A stretch of 64,000 bases of DNA from Shewanella sp. c952 (GCF_019654975.1 NZ_BPEW01000006.1:62001-126000), one strand, 5' to 3'. Shown: positions 34,759 to 44,927, numbered from the stretch's first letter. Numbers and translations are program-made. The notes: a model not told the origin generated them from the letters alone.

Positions 34759-34786
34759 AAAAAAGCCGACGAATGTCGGCTTTTTT
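34759..34786. terminator. Bidirectional terminator between glnS and the Yip1-family gene
   Basis: AAAAAAGCCGAC/GTCGGCTTTTTT stem with a GAAT loop, between two convergent genes. Confidence 0.9.
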
Positions 34787-34806
34787 GTCAGCGGAAAATA
34801 TCGACT

Positions 34807-35403
34807 CTATTGGTACATAGGACCGAACCCAACGCTCCATAAAATCACACTCGATGCCATCAACCCGACGAGTAGTACTAGACCTGCAGTCACAACTGAA
34901 CTTGCATAGATGAAGCCTTTCTCTTCTGGAATATTCATGATGATGGGGACGCCGGTATAGAGCAGATAAACCGAATAAGCTAAACCAGCTAAGCCTACTA
35001 CCATGATGAACCACAATGTTGGATATAGTGTTGCTAAGCCCACCATAAATAATGGGGTTGCAGTATATGCTGCTAACTCTAATGCTTGGGTGTAACTCGG
35101 AGTTGCATCGAAGGTTTTGGCCATCCAAAAAGCAAGGTAAGCCAGTGCGAAAACACCGGCGATGAGGCCGAAATACATACCCGTAGACATGATTAGTGCG
35201 CTTTCAGCCGTTAAGAATTGGCGTTCGCCAACACCGAGATCCCAACCAATTTGTGACGTGGCAAAAAATGTGCATATAGCAGGAATAAGCGCAACGATTA
35301 AGATATGGCTCAGGCTACTTCTAAGCGCTTCGTGGTTTTTTTCAATTGTTTGCCACTCTTCTTTTGGATGAGTGTATAGCCCCATTAAGTGATTCAATAT
35401 CAT
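34807..35403 (-). CDS. Yip1-family inner-membrane protein
   Basis: 198 residues with about five hydrophobic segments (ILIVALIPAICTFFA, MYFGLIAGVFALAYLAF, LFMVGLATLYP, FIMVVGLAGLAYSVYLLYTGVP, VTAGLVLLVGLMASSVIL). The start MILNHLMGLYTHPKEEWQTI and the YTGVP motif are typical of bacterial Yip1-domain proteins such as E. coli YohC. Inner membrane, function unknown. The ATG follows AAGGATAAC. It is convergent with glnS. Confidence 0.8.
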   Translation of the reverse strand: MILNHLMGLYTHPKEEWQTIEKNHEALRSSLSHILIVALIPAICTFFATSQIGWDLGVGERQFLTAESALIMSTGMYFGLIAGVFALAYLAFWMAKTFDATPSYTQALELAAYTATPLFMVGLATLYPTLWFIMVVGLAGLAYSVYLLYTGVPIIMNIPEEKGFIYASSVVTAGLVLLVGLMASSVILWSVGFGPMYQ

Positions 35404-35609
35404 TATAGTTATCCTTGTTTAGCATTTAACTTTTAGATTAAATTGGCTCGCCAAACTGCAGACGAACTTTTTACAGCTCTAAGGCTATTTATTGAACAAA
35501 ACTAACCAAGAGTCAAGCCAATCATCTTAAGCATAGATGTTAAGCTAGGATTGTGCTGGAAATTACTGATAAAATAGTTGGCCTAACGAACAGCGCAAAG
35601 AGCCTTAGC

Positions 35610-36389
35610 ATGCAGCAGTTACTTGCCCCTATTTACTCATTTTTGAAATGTGAAACCCCCGATAGTTGGATTGAAGAAGCAAAAAAGCCTGAACAGCTAA
35701 AAGGTTTGCTGATTGACCACTGTAACTGTGAGTTAAAAGCGGCGCAGACTGCGATGTTTTTGGTGCGTAAATATGCCATTGATAAACCAAGTGGGAAGAT
35801 TTTATTGGCTTGGGCAAAGCCCTATGAAGATTTCGTCTATATTAAAGAGCGAGATGTGGCTGCGTTTTTGTCGAAAGACAGCAAGAAAAATGAGTTAGCA
35901 GGCGAGCTTGTTGCTCGTAAGGACTTTGCTCATAGTGATGATCTTATTCAGAAGATGGTGCGCCTGATCAAAGAGGAGTTCCACCATTTTGAGCAAGTGT
36001 TAGAGATTATGCATAGTCGTGGCATAGAGTATAGAAATGCCCGAGCAGGTCGTTATGCAAAGGGCATGATGAAACAGGTAAGAACCCATGAGCCGGCCAC
36101 GCTAATCGATAAACTCATTGTTGGCGCATTTATTGAAGCTCGCTCTTGTGAACGCTTTGCCAAGCTTGCTCCTCACTTAGATGACGAGTTGAAGAAGTTC
36201 TATATCTCTCTATTGCGCTCTGAAGCTCGCCATTACCAAGACTATTTAAAACTTGCACAGGCTATTTCAACCACTGACATTGCTGACCGAGTTGCCCACT
36301 TTGCCGCAGTAGAAGCTGAGCTTATCTCATCAGCAGATGAGGATTTTAAGTTTCACAGTGGTGCGCCATCGATCATTAAAGCTGTTTAA
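35610..36389 (+). CDS. miaE: tRNA 2-methylthio-N6-isopentenyladenosine-37 hydroxylase MiaE
   Basis: 259 residues from the ATG at 35610 (AAAGAG upstream), which aligns with the usual MiaE start MQQLLAPIYSFL; an in-frame GTG at 35553 would add 19 residues. It is a non-heme diiron enzyme that hydroxylates ms2i6A37 in tRNAs reading U-starting codons, an oxygen-dependent step. Likely ligands are seen in CELKAAQ, EEFHHFEQV (ExxH), EARSCERF and EARHYQDY (ExxH). Convergent with lpxH. Confidence 0.92.
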   Translation: MQQLLAPIYSFLKCETPDSWIEEAKKPEQLKGLLIDHCNCELKAAQTAMFLVRKYAIDKPSGKILLAWAKPYEDFVYIKERDVAAFLSKDSKKNELAGELVARKDFAHSDDLIQKMVRLIKEEFHHFEQVLEIMHSRGIEYRNARAGRYAKGMMKQVRTHEPATLIDKLIVGAFIEARSCERFAKLAPHLDDELKKFYISLLRSEARHYQDYLKLAQAISTTDIADRVAHFAAVEAELISSADEDFKFHSGAPSIIKAV

Positions 36390-36422
36390 AAGCGGCGAAA
36401 AAGCAGAGAGGCAAGTAGAGGA

Positions 36423-37139
36423 TTACTTGCCGAAAGGCAGTTCTATTAGCTCAACACTGTCTTGGTCAATACATAGCATGCTGCCTTGTTCATACCAATC
36501 ACCGACAACGATCCGACGTTTTCCATTAGTGAGCTGATGGATAGCGGGGCGGTGCGTATGACCATGGATCATCTGCTGCGTATTCGTGCTATCAAGCAGC
36601 TCAAGCACCGCATCGGGTTCAACATCCATAATGCTATAGCTTTTATGTTGATTACTACTTTGGCTGTTACTTCTTAATTTTGCTGCAATCCCAAGTCTTT
36701 TGGATTTTGGTAGGTGTGCATATAACCACTTTGCCCATGCAAAATTGCGAAACTTTCTAAAGCGCTGGTAGGGTTTATCTAGGGTACAGAGGCTGTCACC
36801 GTGCAGAATAACGGTTTCAATGCCATACAAATTGATTGTATAAACCTCGGGTAACAAGGTCATGCCGCTGCGCTGTGCAAATGCACCGCCGATAAGAAAG
36901 TCTCTGTTGCCGTGAATAAAGAAAATGGGTAGCTTTTTTGAGGCTAATTTAATGGCGTCGGCTAACTGATTTGCAAATGGCTCTGCAATATCATCTCCCA
37001 CCCAAACTTCAAACAGATCGCCTAGGATATAGAGTGCTGAGGTATCGGTAAGCTGAGTCTCTAAGAAAGTAAGAAAAGCTTGGGTAATATCGGGACGATC
37101 AGCACTTAAGTGCAGATCGCCCACAAAAAGTGTGCGCAT
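36423..37139 (-). CDS. lpxH: UDP-2,3-diacylglucosamine pyrophosphatase LpxH
   Basis: 238 residues, a calcineurin-like metallophosphoesterase of lipid A synthesis: it cleaves UDP-2,3-diacylglucosamine to lipid X and UMP at the inner membrane. Metal-binding motifs are in order: GDLHLS (7-12), [11 protein letters not shown] near 41, GNRDF near 80, LHGD near 113 and HGHTHRP near 195. It starts 10 bases after ppiB, so the pair is an operon. Confidence 0.96.
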   Translation of the reverse strand: MRTLFVGDLHLSADRPDITQAFLTFLETQLTDTSALYILGDLFEVWVGDDIAEPFANQLADAIKLASKKLPIFFIHGNRDFLIGGAFAQRSGMTLLPEVYTINLYGIETVILHGDSLCTLDKPYQRFRKFRNFAWAKWLYAHLPKSKRLGIAAKLRSNSQSSNQHKSYSIMDVEPDAVLELLDSTNTQQMIHGHTHRPAIHQLTNGKRRIVVGDWYEQGSMLCIDQDSVELIELPFGK

Positions 37140-37149
37140 CGAGTCAGTT

Positions 37150-37644
37150 TTACTCTTCGATAGTCACTTTTTCGATGATAACAGCGTCAAGAGGGACATC
37201 TTGATGCATGCCACGGTTGCCTGTGCTTACCGCTTTAATTTTATTAACAACGTCCATGCCTTCAGCAACTTCACCGAATACACAGTAACCCCAACCTTGT
37301 GCTGATTCAGACTTGAAGTCTAGGAAAGTGTTATCGTTGATGTTGATAAAAAACTGAGCCGTTGCTGAATGCGGATCTGAAGTACGTGCCATAGCAATAG
37401 TACCTACTTTATTCGAAAGGCCATTGTTTGCTTCGTTCTCAATGGTCTCGCCACTACGCTTCTGCTCCATATCTTCAGTAAAACCACCACCTTGAACCAT
37501 AAAGCCGTCAATAACACGGTGAAAAACGGTTCCATCGTAAAAACCTTCTTTGACGTATTTTTCAAAGTTAGCTGCAGTTTTTGGTGCTTTTTCAGCGTCA
37601 AGAGAAAGCTTGATTTCGCCGTGATTGGTATGAAGTGTGATCAT
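37150..37644 (-). CDS. ppiB: Peptidyl-prolyl cis-trans isomerase B (cyclophilin)
   Basis: 164 residues with no signal peptide, so the cytoplasmic cyclophilin. Active-site motifs [13 protein letters not shown], the SATAQFFIN segment and WGYCVFGEV are present. It accelerates prolyl isomerisation during folding. It is first in the ppiB-lpxH pair and divergent from cysS. Confidence 0.95.
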   Translation of the reverse strand: MITLHTNHGEIKLSLDAEKAPKTAANFEKYVKEGFYDGTVFHRVIDGFMVQGGGFTEDMEQKRSGETIENEANNGLSNKVGTIAMARTSDPHSATAQFFININDNTFLDFKSESAQGWGYCVFGEVAEGMDVVNKIKAVSTGNRGMHQDVPLDAVIIEKVTIEE

Positions 37645-37956
37645 AATTTTTACTCTCGCAAATTAACACATGGTAAATAATGGCTGGATTCTAACGTAAT
37701 TGCGCTGCAGCATAAAGTGTTGCGTGATTTGTCGCTGTAAAAAGCACCGTTGGCAAGCCGTTTATTACACTGCTAAAAGGTACTGATTAACCCTAATTAT
37801 GCGGTGAAGTCCTACTTGAGAACGCTTTATAGACAATATTAACCAGTTCTGCATGATTTTGCGTACTTGGTATAGGAAAACTGCTTGGAACCGCGAGTTT
37901 TGCAATGGTAGACTGAACGACCTATTTCTGAATATAGCCGTTGAAGAGAATAATCA
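37645..37956. other. Divergent intergenic region ppiB / cysS
   Basis: 312 bases without a convincing ORF. It must hold promoters for both genes, but I could not pick one with confidence. The cysS end has AAGAGAA as ribosome site. Confidence 0.4.
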
Positions 37957-39336
37957 ATGTTGAAGCTTTACAATACGCTTACCCGCCAAAAAGAACAGTT
38001 TGTACCGATACAGCCCGGAAAAATAGGCATGTATGTGTGTGGGGTGACCATTTATGATTTATGTCATATCGGTCATGGTCGTACTTTTGTTTCATTTGAC
38101 ATGATTGTAAGGTACTTGAGATATAGCGGTTATGACGTTAATTTTCAGCGTAATATCACCGATGTTGATGACAAAATTATCAAGCGTGCTAACGAGAACA
38201 ATGAAAGTTGTGACTCATTAACAGAGCGTCTAATTGGTGAGATGCACCGAGATTTTGATTCTCTTAATATGGCGCGTCCAGATTTTGAACCTCGTGCTAC
38301 GCTGCATATGCCAGAAATCATCGATATGGTTGAGAAGCTTATTGCCCGTGATCACGCGTATGTGGCATCCAACGGTGATGTTTTATTTAGCGTATCTTCT
38401 TTCCCTGAATATGGTCGCTTATCAGGGCAAAACCTAGAGCAGTTACAAGCTGGCGCTCGAGTCGAAGTTGAAGATGCTAAGCGCGATCCGATGGACTTTG
38501 TTCTTTGGAAAATGTCTAAGCCAGGAGAGCCTACTTGGGATTCTCCATGGGGAGCAGGCCGTCCAGGTTGGCATATTGAATGTTCAGCAATGAATAGCAA
38601 GCACCTGGGTAACCATTTTGATATTCACGGTGGAGGCTCTGATCTGCAGTTCCCGCATCATGAGAATGAAATTGCTCAGTCTTGCTGTGCACACGATACC
38701 CAGTATGTGAACTATTGGATGCATACCGGTATGGTGATGGTCGATAAAGAGAAGATGTCAAAATCGTTGAACAACTTCTTCACCATCCGTGACGTATTAA
38801 ATCATTATGATGCAGCGACAGTGCGTTATTTCTTGTTGTCGGGTCACTATCGTAGTCAGCTTAATTACTCTGAAGATAATCTAAAACAGGCAAAATCTGG
38901 ATTAGAGCGTATTTACACCGCGCTTAAAGATCTAGACCTTACGGTAGATGCCGCAACAGCAGAAGAGTTTGTCGCGCAATTTAAACGTGCGATGGATGAT
39001 GACTTTAATACACCTGAAGCCTATTCAGTACTGTTTGAAATGGTACGTGAAATAAACCGTCTTAAATTGACTGATATGGCGCAAGCTTCTGCTTTGGGTG
39101 TTGCGTTAAAGCAACTGGCTGATGTGCTAGGGATCCTTGGCCAAGATGTGGATACTTTCTTTAAAGGCGAAGGTAGTGATGATGAAGTGGCTGAGATTGA
39201 AGCGCTGATTGTTGAACGTAACCGAGCACGTACAGAGAAAGATTGGCCTGCAGCAGATGTGGCGCGAGATGGACTTAATGCGTTAGGGGTTATTCTTGAA
39301 GATGGGCCAGAAGGCACAACTTGGCGTAAGAAGTAA
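37957..39336 (+). CDS. cysS: Cysteinyl-tRNA synthetase
   Basis: 459 residues. Class I signatures HIGH at 37-40 ([11 protein letters not shown]) and KMSKS at 266-270. Zinc ligands are expected at Cys28 (YVCGV), at Cys in WHIECSAM and at the following HHENE segment. Normal length. It charges tRNA-Cys. Monocistronic with its own terminator. Confidence 0.97.
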   Translation: MLKLYNTLTRQKEQFVPIQPGKIGMYVCGVTIYDLCHIGHGRTFVSFDMIVRYLRYSGYDVNFQRNITDVDDKIIKRANENNESCDSLTERLIGEMHRDFDSLNMARPDFEPRATLHMPEIIDMVEKLIARDHAYVASNGDVLFSVSSFPEYGRLSGQNLEQLQAGARVEVEDAKRDPMDFVLWKMSKPGEPTWDSPWGAGRPGWHIECSAMNSKHLGNHFDIHGGGSDLQFPHHENEIAQSCCAHDTQYVNYWMHTGMVMVDKEKMSKSLNNFFTIRDVLNHYDAATVRYFLLSGHYRSQLNYSEDNLKQAKSGLERIYTALKDLDLTVDAATAEEFVAQFKRAMDDDFNTPEAYSVLFEMVREINRLKLTDMAQASALGVALKQLADVLGILGQDVDTFFKGEGSDDEVAEIEALIVERNRARTEKDWPAADVARDGLNALGVILEDGPEGTTWRKK

Positions 39337-39362
39337 ATCTATTGCGATTAAGCATTGAAAAC

Positions 39363-39390
39363 AAAAAAGCCTGCTGATGCAGGCTTTTTT
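39363..39390 (+). terminator. Rho-independent terminator after cysS
   Basis: AAAAAAGCCTGC/GCAGGCTTTTTT stem, TGAT loop; symmetric, so it may also serve folD transcripts from the other side. Confidence 0.9.
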
Positions 39391-39392
39391 AT

Positions 39393-39468
39393 GTCTGGAA
39401 CATTTATGCCACACCCCATGGATGGAAAGGTGTGGTCATTTTTGAGATATCAGGTCTGGAACATTTAT
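39393..39468. repeat. 15-bp direct repeat flanking a small inverted repeat
   Basis: GTCTGGAACATTTAT occurs at 39393-39407 and 39454-39468, 61 bases apart. Between them lies CCACACC/GGTGTGG (39409-39415, 39429-39435). It sits between the cysS terminator and the folD stop. It could be a small repeat element or a local duplication. Confidence 0.6.
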
Positions 39469-39483
39469 ACACCTAGCAAGGCA

Positions 39484-40344
39484 TCAGTCGTGGTCGTGAT
39501 ATTGCTCACAGGCGTAAAGTGTATTCTCTAACAAGCTAGCAATCGTCATTGGACCAACACCACCTGGTACTGGCGTGATGAAGCTTGCATTTTCTGCCGC
39601 TTTCTCAAATTGAATATCACCAACGAGCTTACCGTTTTCTAGACGGTTAATGCCCACATCTATAACAATCGCGCCAGGCTTAATCCACTCACCAGGAATA
39701 AATCCAGGCTTGCCGACAGCAACTACAACTAAATCTGCTTGTCTTACCTTTTGCTCAAGATTACGAGTGAAGCGATGACAGGTTGTTGTCGTGCAACCAG
39801 CGAGAAGTAGCTCTAATGACATAGGACGACCGACGATATTTGATGCACCAACCACCACCGCATCTAAACCATAGGTATCGACACCTGTCGACTGAATAAG
39901 AGTCATAATGCCCATTGGTGTGCATGAACGCAGTACTGGAATACGTTGAGCGAGTCGACCGACGTTATATGGGTGGAAGCCGTCGACATCTTTATCAGGG
40001 CGGATGCGCTCGATAACCTTTGACTCTTCAATATGCTCTGGCAGTGGAAGCTGAACCAAAATACCATCAATACTCTGATCTTCATTGCATTCATCAATGA
40101 GAGATAGCAGGGCGTCTTCTGAGGTTGAACTGTCTAAGTCGTAAGAGCGTGAAATAAAGCCTAACTCTTCACATGCTCTGCGTTTGCTGCCTACGTACAC
40201 TTGTGAAGCAGGATCCGCTCCAACGAGAATTACAGCTAAACCTGGTACTCTTTGACCAGCCTCTTTACGGGCGGTGACTTTGTCTTTGAGCTTAGTTCGA
40301 ATGGCTTGAGCGATAGCTTTACCATCGATGTTTTGAGCGGTCAT
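39484..40344 (-). CDS. folD: Bifunctional methylene-THF dehydrogenase / methenyl-THF cyclohydrolase FolD
   Basis: 286 residues, usual length. It interconverts 5,10-methylene-THF, methenyl-THF and 10-formyl-THF with NADP. Motifs: [13 protein letters not shown] (catalytic lysine region near 50-65), [12 protein letters not shown], the nucleotide-binding [14 protein letters not shown] and the C-terminal [19 protein letters not shown]. Convergent with cysS. Confidence 0.97.
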   Translation of the reverse strand: MTAQNIDGKAIAQAIRTKLKDKVTARKEAGQRVPGLAVILVGADPASQVYVGSKRRACEELGFISRSYDLDSSTSEDALLSLIDECNEDQSIDGILVQLPLPEHIEESKVIERIRPDKDVDGFHPYNVGRLAQRIPVLRSCTPMGIMTLIQSTGVDTYGLDAVVVGASNIVGRPMSLELLLAGCTTTTCHRFTRNLEQKVRQADLVVVAVGKPGFIPGEWIKPGAIVIDVGINRLENGKLVGDIQFEKAAENASFITPVPGGVGPMTIASLLENTLYACEQYHDHD

Positions 40345-40979
40345 GGGGCAAGGTGTCCTTTATACGGCACGATAATGGAAAACGGCGACATTTTAACAGG
40401 ACATGTCCGAGGTGTCATTGATTTAGGTTGCTAACAATCAGTTCTTAAATACGGATAATGACTTAGTTGTAAGTTGTAGAAAGTATGCATTTTTAGGCAG
40501 CTAATAAAATTGCACCGCTGATTAAAATGGGGTCCAAGCGATAGTTGGTAAAACTAATGGTTATTGTTGGTTTTAATTGATTAATTGAGACCACAGTGAG
40601 CTGATATTTAGACGAGTCGACCTATTTCGCAAGGATGACTTGATTGGTCTAATCTCGTTAGATGACGATGGTTTTATCGTTACGCCACAAATTAAAAGCA
40701 TAATTGAAATAAATTTAAGGATTAGAAGTCGCCTCTGCTTGATAAACCGCTATATTAACTTGTGGAGCGAATTGATGTTATGTTGAACACATTGTTTAGG
40801 AAGACATCAACGAATGGTTCTATAGCGTGTAAAATAGGCAGGCAAATGATTTTTTTAAAAAAGTCGTTGACGACTTTTAGGCTAGGGGCTACTATGCGCT
40901 CCGTTCTCAACGAGTCAGCTCGTTGGAAACAGAAACTGAAAATATTTCCCAAATATGTATTTTCACTAAGTTTCAATTT
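40345..40979. other. Intergenic region folD / tRNA cluster
   Basis: 635 bases. Near 40595-40784 one plus-strand frame is open for about 60 codons (including VDLFRKDDLIGLISLDDDGF) but has no usable start; it may be a gene remnant. The right end holds the tRNA promoter (40867-40895). Several shorter ATG frames here show no ribosome site or family match and are not called. Confidence 0.4.
40859..40902 (+). promoter_or_regulatory. Promoter of the tRNA-Pro/Arg/His cluster
   Basis: TTGACG (40867-40872), 17-base spacer, TACTAT (40890-40895), then the GC-rich discriminator GCGCTCC (40896-40902) typical of stringently controlled stable RNA promoters. The -35 overlaps the centre of the perfect inverted repeat AAAAGTCG-TTGA-CGACTTTT (40859-40878). 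The first tRNA begins about 80 bases downstream. Confidence 0.75.
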
Positions 40980-41056
<77 letters not shown>

Positions 41057-41120
41057 CATTTTTAAGCTAACGTGGAACGTTAGTTGCCCAGTTCAGGAAA
41101 TGAAATTATTTCATTGCCGA

Positions 41121-41197
41121 GCGCCCGTAGCTCAGTTGGATAGAGCACCCGCCTTCTAAGCGGGTGGCCGCAGGTTCGAATCCTGCCGGGCGTACCA
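41121..41197 (+). tRNA. tRNA-Arg (UCU)
   Basis: 77 bases with encoded CCA. Acceptor GCGCCCG/CGGGCGT (first pair wobble), anticodon arm CCCGC-CTTCTAA-GCGGG giving TCT, T-loop TTCGAAT. Confidence 0.97.
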
Positions 41198-41204
41198 TTT
41201 TTGT

Positions 41205-41281
41205 GGTGATTGTAGCTCAGTTGGTAGAGCCCCGGATTGTGATTCCGGTTGTCGTGGGTTCGAGCCCCATCAGTCACCCCA
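41205..41281 (+). tRNA. tRNA-His (GUG)
   Basis: 77 bases including G-1 (41205), which faces C73, and encoded CCA. Acceptor GTGATTG/CAGTCAC, anticodon arm CCGGA-TTGTGAT-TCCGG giving GTG. The extra G-1 is the hallmark of tRNA-His. Confidence 0.97.
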
Positions 41282-41301
41282 CTCATTCTGTAAAGAAGTT
41301 C

Positions 41302-41328
41302 AAAAAGCGACCCTAGGTCGCTTTTTTT
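41302..41328 (+). terminator. Rho-independent terminator of the tRNA cluster
   Basis: AAAAAGCGACC/GGTCGCTTTTTTT with a CTA loop, 21 bases past tRNA-His. Confidence 0.9.
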
Positions 41329-41353
41329 ACGTCTGTAAATCATGCTTTGAGGC

Positions 41354-41382
41354 TCGACTCCAGCGCATTCGATAGCTATAAT
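41354..41382 (+). promoter_or_regulatory. Candidate sigma-70 promoter of tig
   Basis: TCGACT, 17-base spacer, TATAAT (perfect -10, 41377-41382). The predicted leader to the tig ATG is about 150 bases. Confidence 0.6.
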
Positions 41383-41536
41383 GTCGCGTCTTGAACATTA
41401 TCAACTAAGAGTGACCAGTGCCGAACGTCAGCGTTTATGGGCATTTTGGTTAAATTTACGAGTCAAGAAACGAATACCTTAATAGTTGAAATTTCGACTA
41501 TTACAAAGGACGATAGACATATTTCGAGGTAAAAAA

Positions 41537-42841
41537 ATGCAAGTTTCTGTAGAAACCACACAAGGCCTAGAGCGTCGCCTAACTATTTCGGTACCTGCTG
41601 AGCAGATCGAAAATACAGTTAAAGAAGCATTAAAAAGTGAAGCTAAGCGTGCTCGTATCCCAGGTTTCCGTCCAGGAAAAGTACCTGTAAGCGTTATTAA
41701 TAAGCGTTATGGTAAAGCTATTCGTCAAGATATCACTGGTGAAGTGATGCAGCGCAACTTTGTTGAAGCTATCATTGCTGAAAAGTTGAACCCAGCGGGT
41801 GCACCAACTTTAACTCCTGGTGCTGCTGAAGGCGAGAGCTTTGAGTTTGTAGCTACTTTTGAAATCTACCCAGAAGTAGAGCTTAAAGGTCTAGAGTCAA
41901 TTGCTGTTGAGCAACCTAAAGCTGAAGTAACTGAAGCTGATGTTGACGCAATGATTGAAACGCTACGTAACCAACACGCTTCTTTTGAAGTTGTTGAGCG
42001 CGCTGCCGCTGAAGGCGACAAAGCTAAAATCAACTTCGTTGGTTCAGTTGACGGTGAAGAGTTTGAAGGCGGAAAAGCTGATGACTTCGAACTACAACTA
42101 GGCAGCGGCCGTATGATCCCAGGTTTCGAATCTGGTGTTGAAGGCCATAAAGCCGGTGAAGAGTTCGAAATCGAAGTGACTTTCCCTGAAGATTACCACG
42201 CAGAGAACTTGAAGGGTAAAGCAGCTAAGTTTGTTATTACTTTGACTGAAGTTCAAGGCGCTGACCTTCCTGAAGTTAATGACGAGTTCGCAACACTGTT
42301 TGGTGTTAACGAAGGCGGAATCGACGCGTTACGTGCTGAAATCAGCAAGAACATGGGTCGTGAACTTGAGCAAGCGCTTAAGGCGAATGTTAAAGAGCAA
42401 GTTCTTAACGGCTTAGTTGAGCAAAATGCTTTGGAACTACCAAAAGCATTGATCGAAGGCGAAGTAGAAGTATTGCGTAAGCAAGCTATGCAACGTTTTG
42501 GTGATCAAGCTGCAAGCATGCCTGAACTGCCAGCTGACTTGTTCACTGAACAAGCTGAGCGTCGCGTTAAAGTTGGTTTGCTACTTGGTGAAGTTATCAA
42601 GACTAGCGAACTTAAAGCTGAAGACGAACGTGTTCAAGGTTTAATCGCTTCAATGGCGTCTGCATACGAAGATCCAAGTGAAGTTGTTGCTTACTACAAT
42701 GGTAACGAAGAGCTTATGCAAAACATGCGTAACGTTGCACTTGAAGAGCAAGCAGTAGAAGAGTTACTTAAAACTGCAACTTTGACTGAAAAAGAAGTCA
42801 ATTTTGAAGAATTTATGAACAAGGCTACCGGTCGCGCATAA
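41537..42841 (+). CDS. tig: Trigger factor (ribosome-associated chaperone and prolyl isomerase)
   Basis: 434 residues from the ATG at 41537 (GAGG upstream), matching the usual start [15 protein letters not shown]; a longer upstream frame is not used. The ribosome-binding signature GFRPGKVP is near residue 43. The FKBP-type domain (about 150-245, for example [23 protein letters not shown]) and the C-terminal chaperone arms follow. It is transcribed ahead of clpP, separated by a terminator that overlaps the clpP promoter. Confidence 0.97.
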   Translation: MQVSVETTQGLERRLTISVPAEQIENTVKEALKSEAKRARIPGFRPGKVPVSVINKRYGKAIRQDITGEVMQRNFVEAIIAEKLNPAGAPTLTPGAAEGESFEFVATFEIYPEVELKGLESIAVEQPKAEVTEADVDAMIETLRNQHASFEVVERAAAEGDKAKINFVGSVDGEEFEGGKADDFELQLGSGRMIPGFESGVEGHKAGEEFEIEVTFPEDYHAENLKGKAAKFVITLTEVQGADLPEVNDEFATLFGVNEGGIDALRAEISKNMGRELEQALKANVKEQVLNGLVEQNALELPKALIEGEVEVLRKQAMQRFGDQAASMPELPADLFTEQAERRVKVGLLLGEVIKTSELKAEDERVQGLIASMASAYEDPSEVVAYYNGNEELMQNMRNVALEEQAVEELLKTATLTEKEVNFEEFMNKATGRA

Positions 42842-42848
42842 CGATCGC

Positions 42849-42879
42849 TTGACTTAAATGGCTATTAGCCATTTATAAT
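42849..42879 (+). promoter_or_regulatory. Candidate clpP promoter inside the tig-clpP gap
   Basis: TTGACT (42849-42854) and a perfect TATAAT (42874-42879), spacer 19 bases (18 if the -35 is read as TGACTT). A start near 42886 falls within the left arm of the following terminator stem, so transcripts from here could not form the full hairpin. Confidence 0.5.
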
Positions 42880-42917
42880 GGCTCGTATGAGGTTCCTCAT
42901 GCGAGCCATTTTTATTT
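42877..42917 (+). terminator. Strong terminator between tig and clpP
   Basis: 16-bp stem with one wobble (left arm 42877-42892, right arm 42895-42910), TT loop, then TTTTATTT. It lies 14 bases before the clpP ATG. The same 7-mers AATGGCT and AGCCATT also occur just upstream, giving alternative pairings. Confidence 0.85.
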
Positions 42918-42930
42918 AGGGAAGTTAATC

Positions 42931-43542
42931 ATGCACAAAGCACCAGAATCAGTACTTAATGCACTTGTGCCTATGGTTGTTGAACAAACAGCTAAAGGTG
43001 AACGCTCATACGATATCTATTCTCGTCTTTTAAAAGAGCGAGTGATCTTTTTAGTTGGTCAAGTTGAAGAGCATATGGCGAACCTTATCGTGGCTCAGTT
43101 ACTGTTTTTGGAGTCTGAAAGCCCAGATAAGGATATCTACCTATACATCAACTCGCCAGGTGGTTCAGTTACAGCGGGTATGGCTATTTACGACACTATG
43201 CAGTTTATCAAGCCAAACGTAAGTACAGTTTGTATCGGCCAAGCGGCAAGCATGGGCGCATTCTTACTAGCAGGTGGAGCTGAAGGAAAACGTCATTGTT
43301 TACCTAATTCACGTGTTATGATCCATCAACCATTAGGTGGGTTCCAAGGTCAAGCATCAGATATTGCCATTCATGCGCAAGAGATCTTAGGCATAAAGAA
43401 CAAATTAAACACTATGTTGGCAGAACATACTGGTCAGCCACTTGAAGTTATTGAGCGTGATACTGACCGCGATAACTTTATGAGTGCTGACGAAGCAGCT
43501 GAATACGGGCTAGTTGATTCAGTTTTAGCAAAACGAGGCTGA
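42931..43542 (+). CDS. clpP: ATP-dependent Clp protease proteolytic subunit
   Basis: 203 residues. Catalytic triad visible as Ser107 (GQAASMGA), His132 (RVMIHQP) and Asp181 (DTDRDN). It forms the 14-subunit barrel fed by ClpX or ClpA. A short N-terminal propeptide is likely. The ATG follows TAGGGAAG. clpX is 84 bases downstream with no terminator between, so they are cotranscribed. Confidence 0.97.
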   Translation: MHKAPESVLNALVPMVVEQTAKGERSYDIYSRLLKERVIFLVGQVEEHMANLIVAQLLFLESESPDKDIYLYINSPGGSVTAGMAIYDTMQFIKPNVSTVCIGQAASMGAFLLAGGAEGKRHCLPNSRVMIHQPLGGFQGQASDIAIHAQEILGIKNKLNTMLAEHTGQPLEVIERDTDRDNFMSADEAAEYGLVDSVLAKRG

Positions 43543-43593
43543 TTTTTACTTTCTGCTGAGCTATGCTGAGTAAAGTAGTGAAATAAAGAATTC

Positions 43594-43611
43594 TGCAGCC
43601 GATAGGCTGCA
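43594..43611 (+). repeat. Hairpin in the clpP-clpX gap
   Basis: TGCAGCC/GGCTGCA with a GATA loop, ending 16 bases before the clpX ATG. No T-run follows, so it is not a terminator; it may affect clpX translation or mRNA processing. Confidence 0.5.
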
Positions 43612-43626
43612 AACAGAGGTAAGGTA

Positions 43627-44898
43627 ATGAGCGAGAACAAAGGTGACGGCGGCAAACTGCTGTACTGCTCTTTTTGTGGAAAGAGCCAGCATGAAGTAAG
43701 AAAACTTATTGCTGGACCTTCTGTATATGTTTGCGATGAATGTGTAGAACTCTGTAACGACATTATTAGAGAAGAGATCAAAGAGATCTCTCCTAAGCAA
43801 GATCAAGACAAGTTGCCAACACCGCATGAATTACGAGCGCACTTGGACGATTATGTTATTGGCCAAGACAAAGCTAAAAAGGTGTTATCTGTAGCGGTAT
43901 ATAACCATTACAAACGTCTTAAAAATGCCAGTCCTAAAGATGGGGTTGAGCTGGGTAAGAGTAATATCTTGCTGATTGGTCCAACAGGTAGTGGTAAAAC
44001 ATTACTTGCAGAGACGCTTGCTCGTTTCTTGAATGTACCGTTTACAATGGCCGATGCAACTACGCTAACTGAAGCGGGTTATGTGGGTGAAGATGTCGAG
44101 AACATCATTCAAAAATTATTGCAAAAGTGCGACTACGATGTAGAGAAAGCCCAGCGCGGAATCGTCTATATCGATGAAATTGATAAAATCAGTCGTAAGT
44201 CTGACAATCCATCAATTACTCGTGATGTTTCTGGTGAAGGCGTTCAACAAGCTTTGCTTAAACTTATCGAAGGTACTGTTGCTGCGGTTCCACCTCAAGG
44301 CGGCCGTAAGCATCCACAGCAGGAGTTTTTACAGGTAGATACCTCTAAAATCCTGTTCGTCTGTGGTGGTGCCTTTGCAGGCCTAGAGAAAGTGATTGAA
44401 CAACGTTCTCATGTGGGTACTGGTATTGGTTTTGGCGCTGAAGTTAAAGGCGAAGCTGACAAAGCGACAATTTCAGACACGTTATTGCAAGTAGAGCCTG
44501 AAGATCTGGTGAAGTTTGGTCTAATTCCAGAGTTTATTGGTCGTCTTCCTGTTCTAGCTACGTTAGCTGAACTTGATGATGCTGCACTTATTCAAATTCT
44601 TTCTGAGCCTAAAAATGCGATAACAAAGCAGTTTGCTGCTTTGTTTGAAATGGAAGATGTTGAGCTAGAGTTTAGAGAAGATGCACTTAAAGCGATTGCT
44701 CTTAAAGCACAGACCCGTAAAACCGGTGCTCGTGGTTTACGCTCTATCGTTGAAGGCATTTTACTCGATATCATGTATGACTTACCGTCAACAGATGATG
44801 TGGTTAAAGTGGTTGTCGATGAGTCGGTCGTGAAAGGCGAATCAACACCTATACTTATCTACGCGACAAATGAAGCTCAAACGGCAACGGCTGAATAA
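43627..44898 (+). CDS. clpX: ATP-dependent Clp protease ATP-binding subunit ClpX
   Basis: 423 residues. The N-terminal zinc-binding domain has Cys14, Cys17, Cys36 and Cys39. Walker A GPTGSGKT is at 118-125, Walker B VYIDEID follows, and the ClpP-docking loop with IGF ([10 protein letters not shown]) is near residue 265. It is the hexameric unfoldase that selects and feeds substrates to ClpP. Confidence 0.97.
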   Translation: MSENKGDGGKLLYCSFCGKSQHEVRKLIAGPSVYVCDECVELCNDIIREEIKEISPKQDQDKLPTPHELRAHLDDYVIGQDKAKKVLSVAVYNHYKRLKNASPKDGVELGKSNILLIGPTGSGKTLLAETLARFLNVPFTMADATTLTEAGYVGEDVENIIQKLLQKCDYDVEKAQRGIVYIDEIDKISRKSDNPSITRDVSGEGVQQALLKLIEGTVAAVPPQGGRKHPQQEFLQVDTSKILFVCGGAFAGLEKVIEQRSHVGTGIGFGAEVKGEADKATISDTLLQVEPEDLVKFGLIPEFIGRLPVLATLAELDDAALIQILSEPKNAITKQFAALFEMEDVELEFREDALKAIALKAQTRKTGARGLRSIVEGILLDIMYDLPSTDDVVKVVVDESVVKGESTPILIYATNEAQTATAE

Positions 44899-44927
44899 GT
44901 CATTGCTTAAATAGCATCAGCGTATCG

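Noticed and set aside
34757..35128. 123-codon minus-strand frame at the Yip1 gene
   Set aside because: It is an out-of-frame shadow of the Yip1-family gene on the same strand and runs through the shared terminator.
41080..41343. 87-codon minus-strand frame opposite the tRNA-Arg and tRNA-His genes
   Set aside because: It is the well-known false protein made by reading tRNA genes backwards (segments like GRIRTCGHPLRRRVLYPTELRA). All its sequence is explained by the tRNAs and their terminator.
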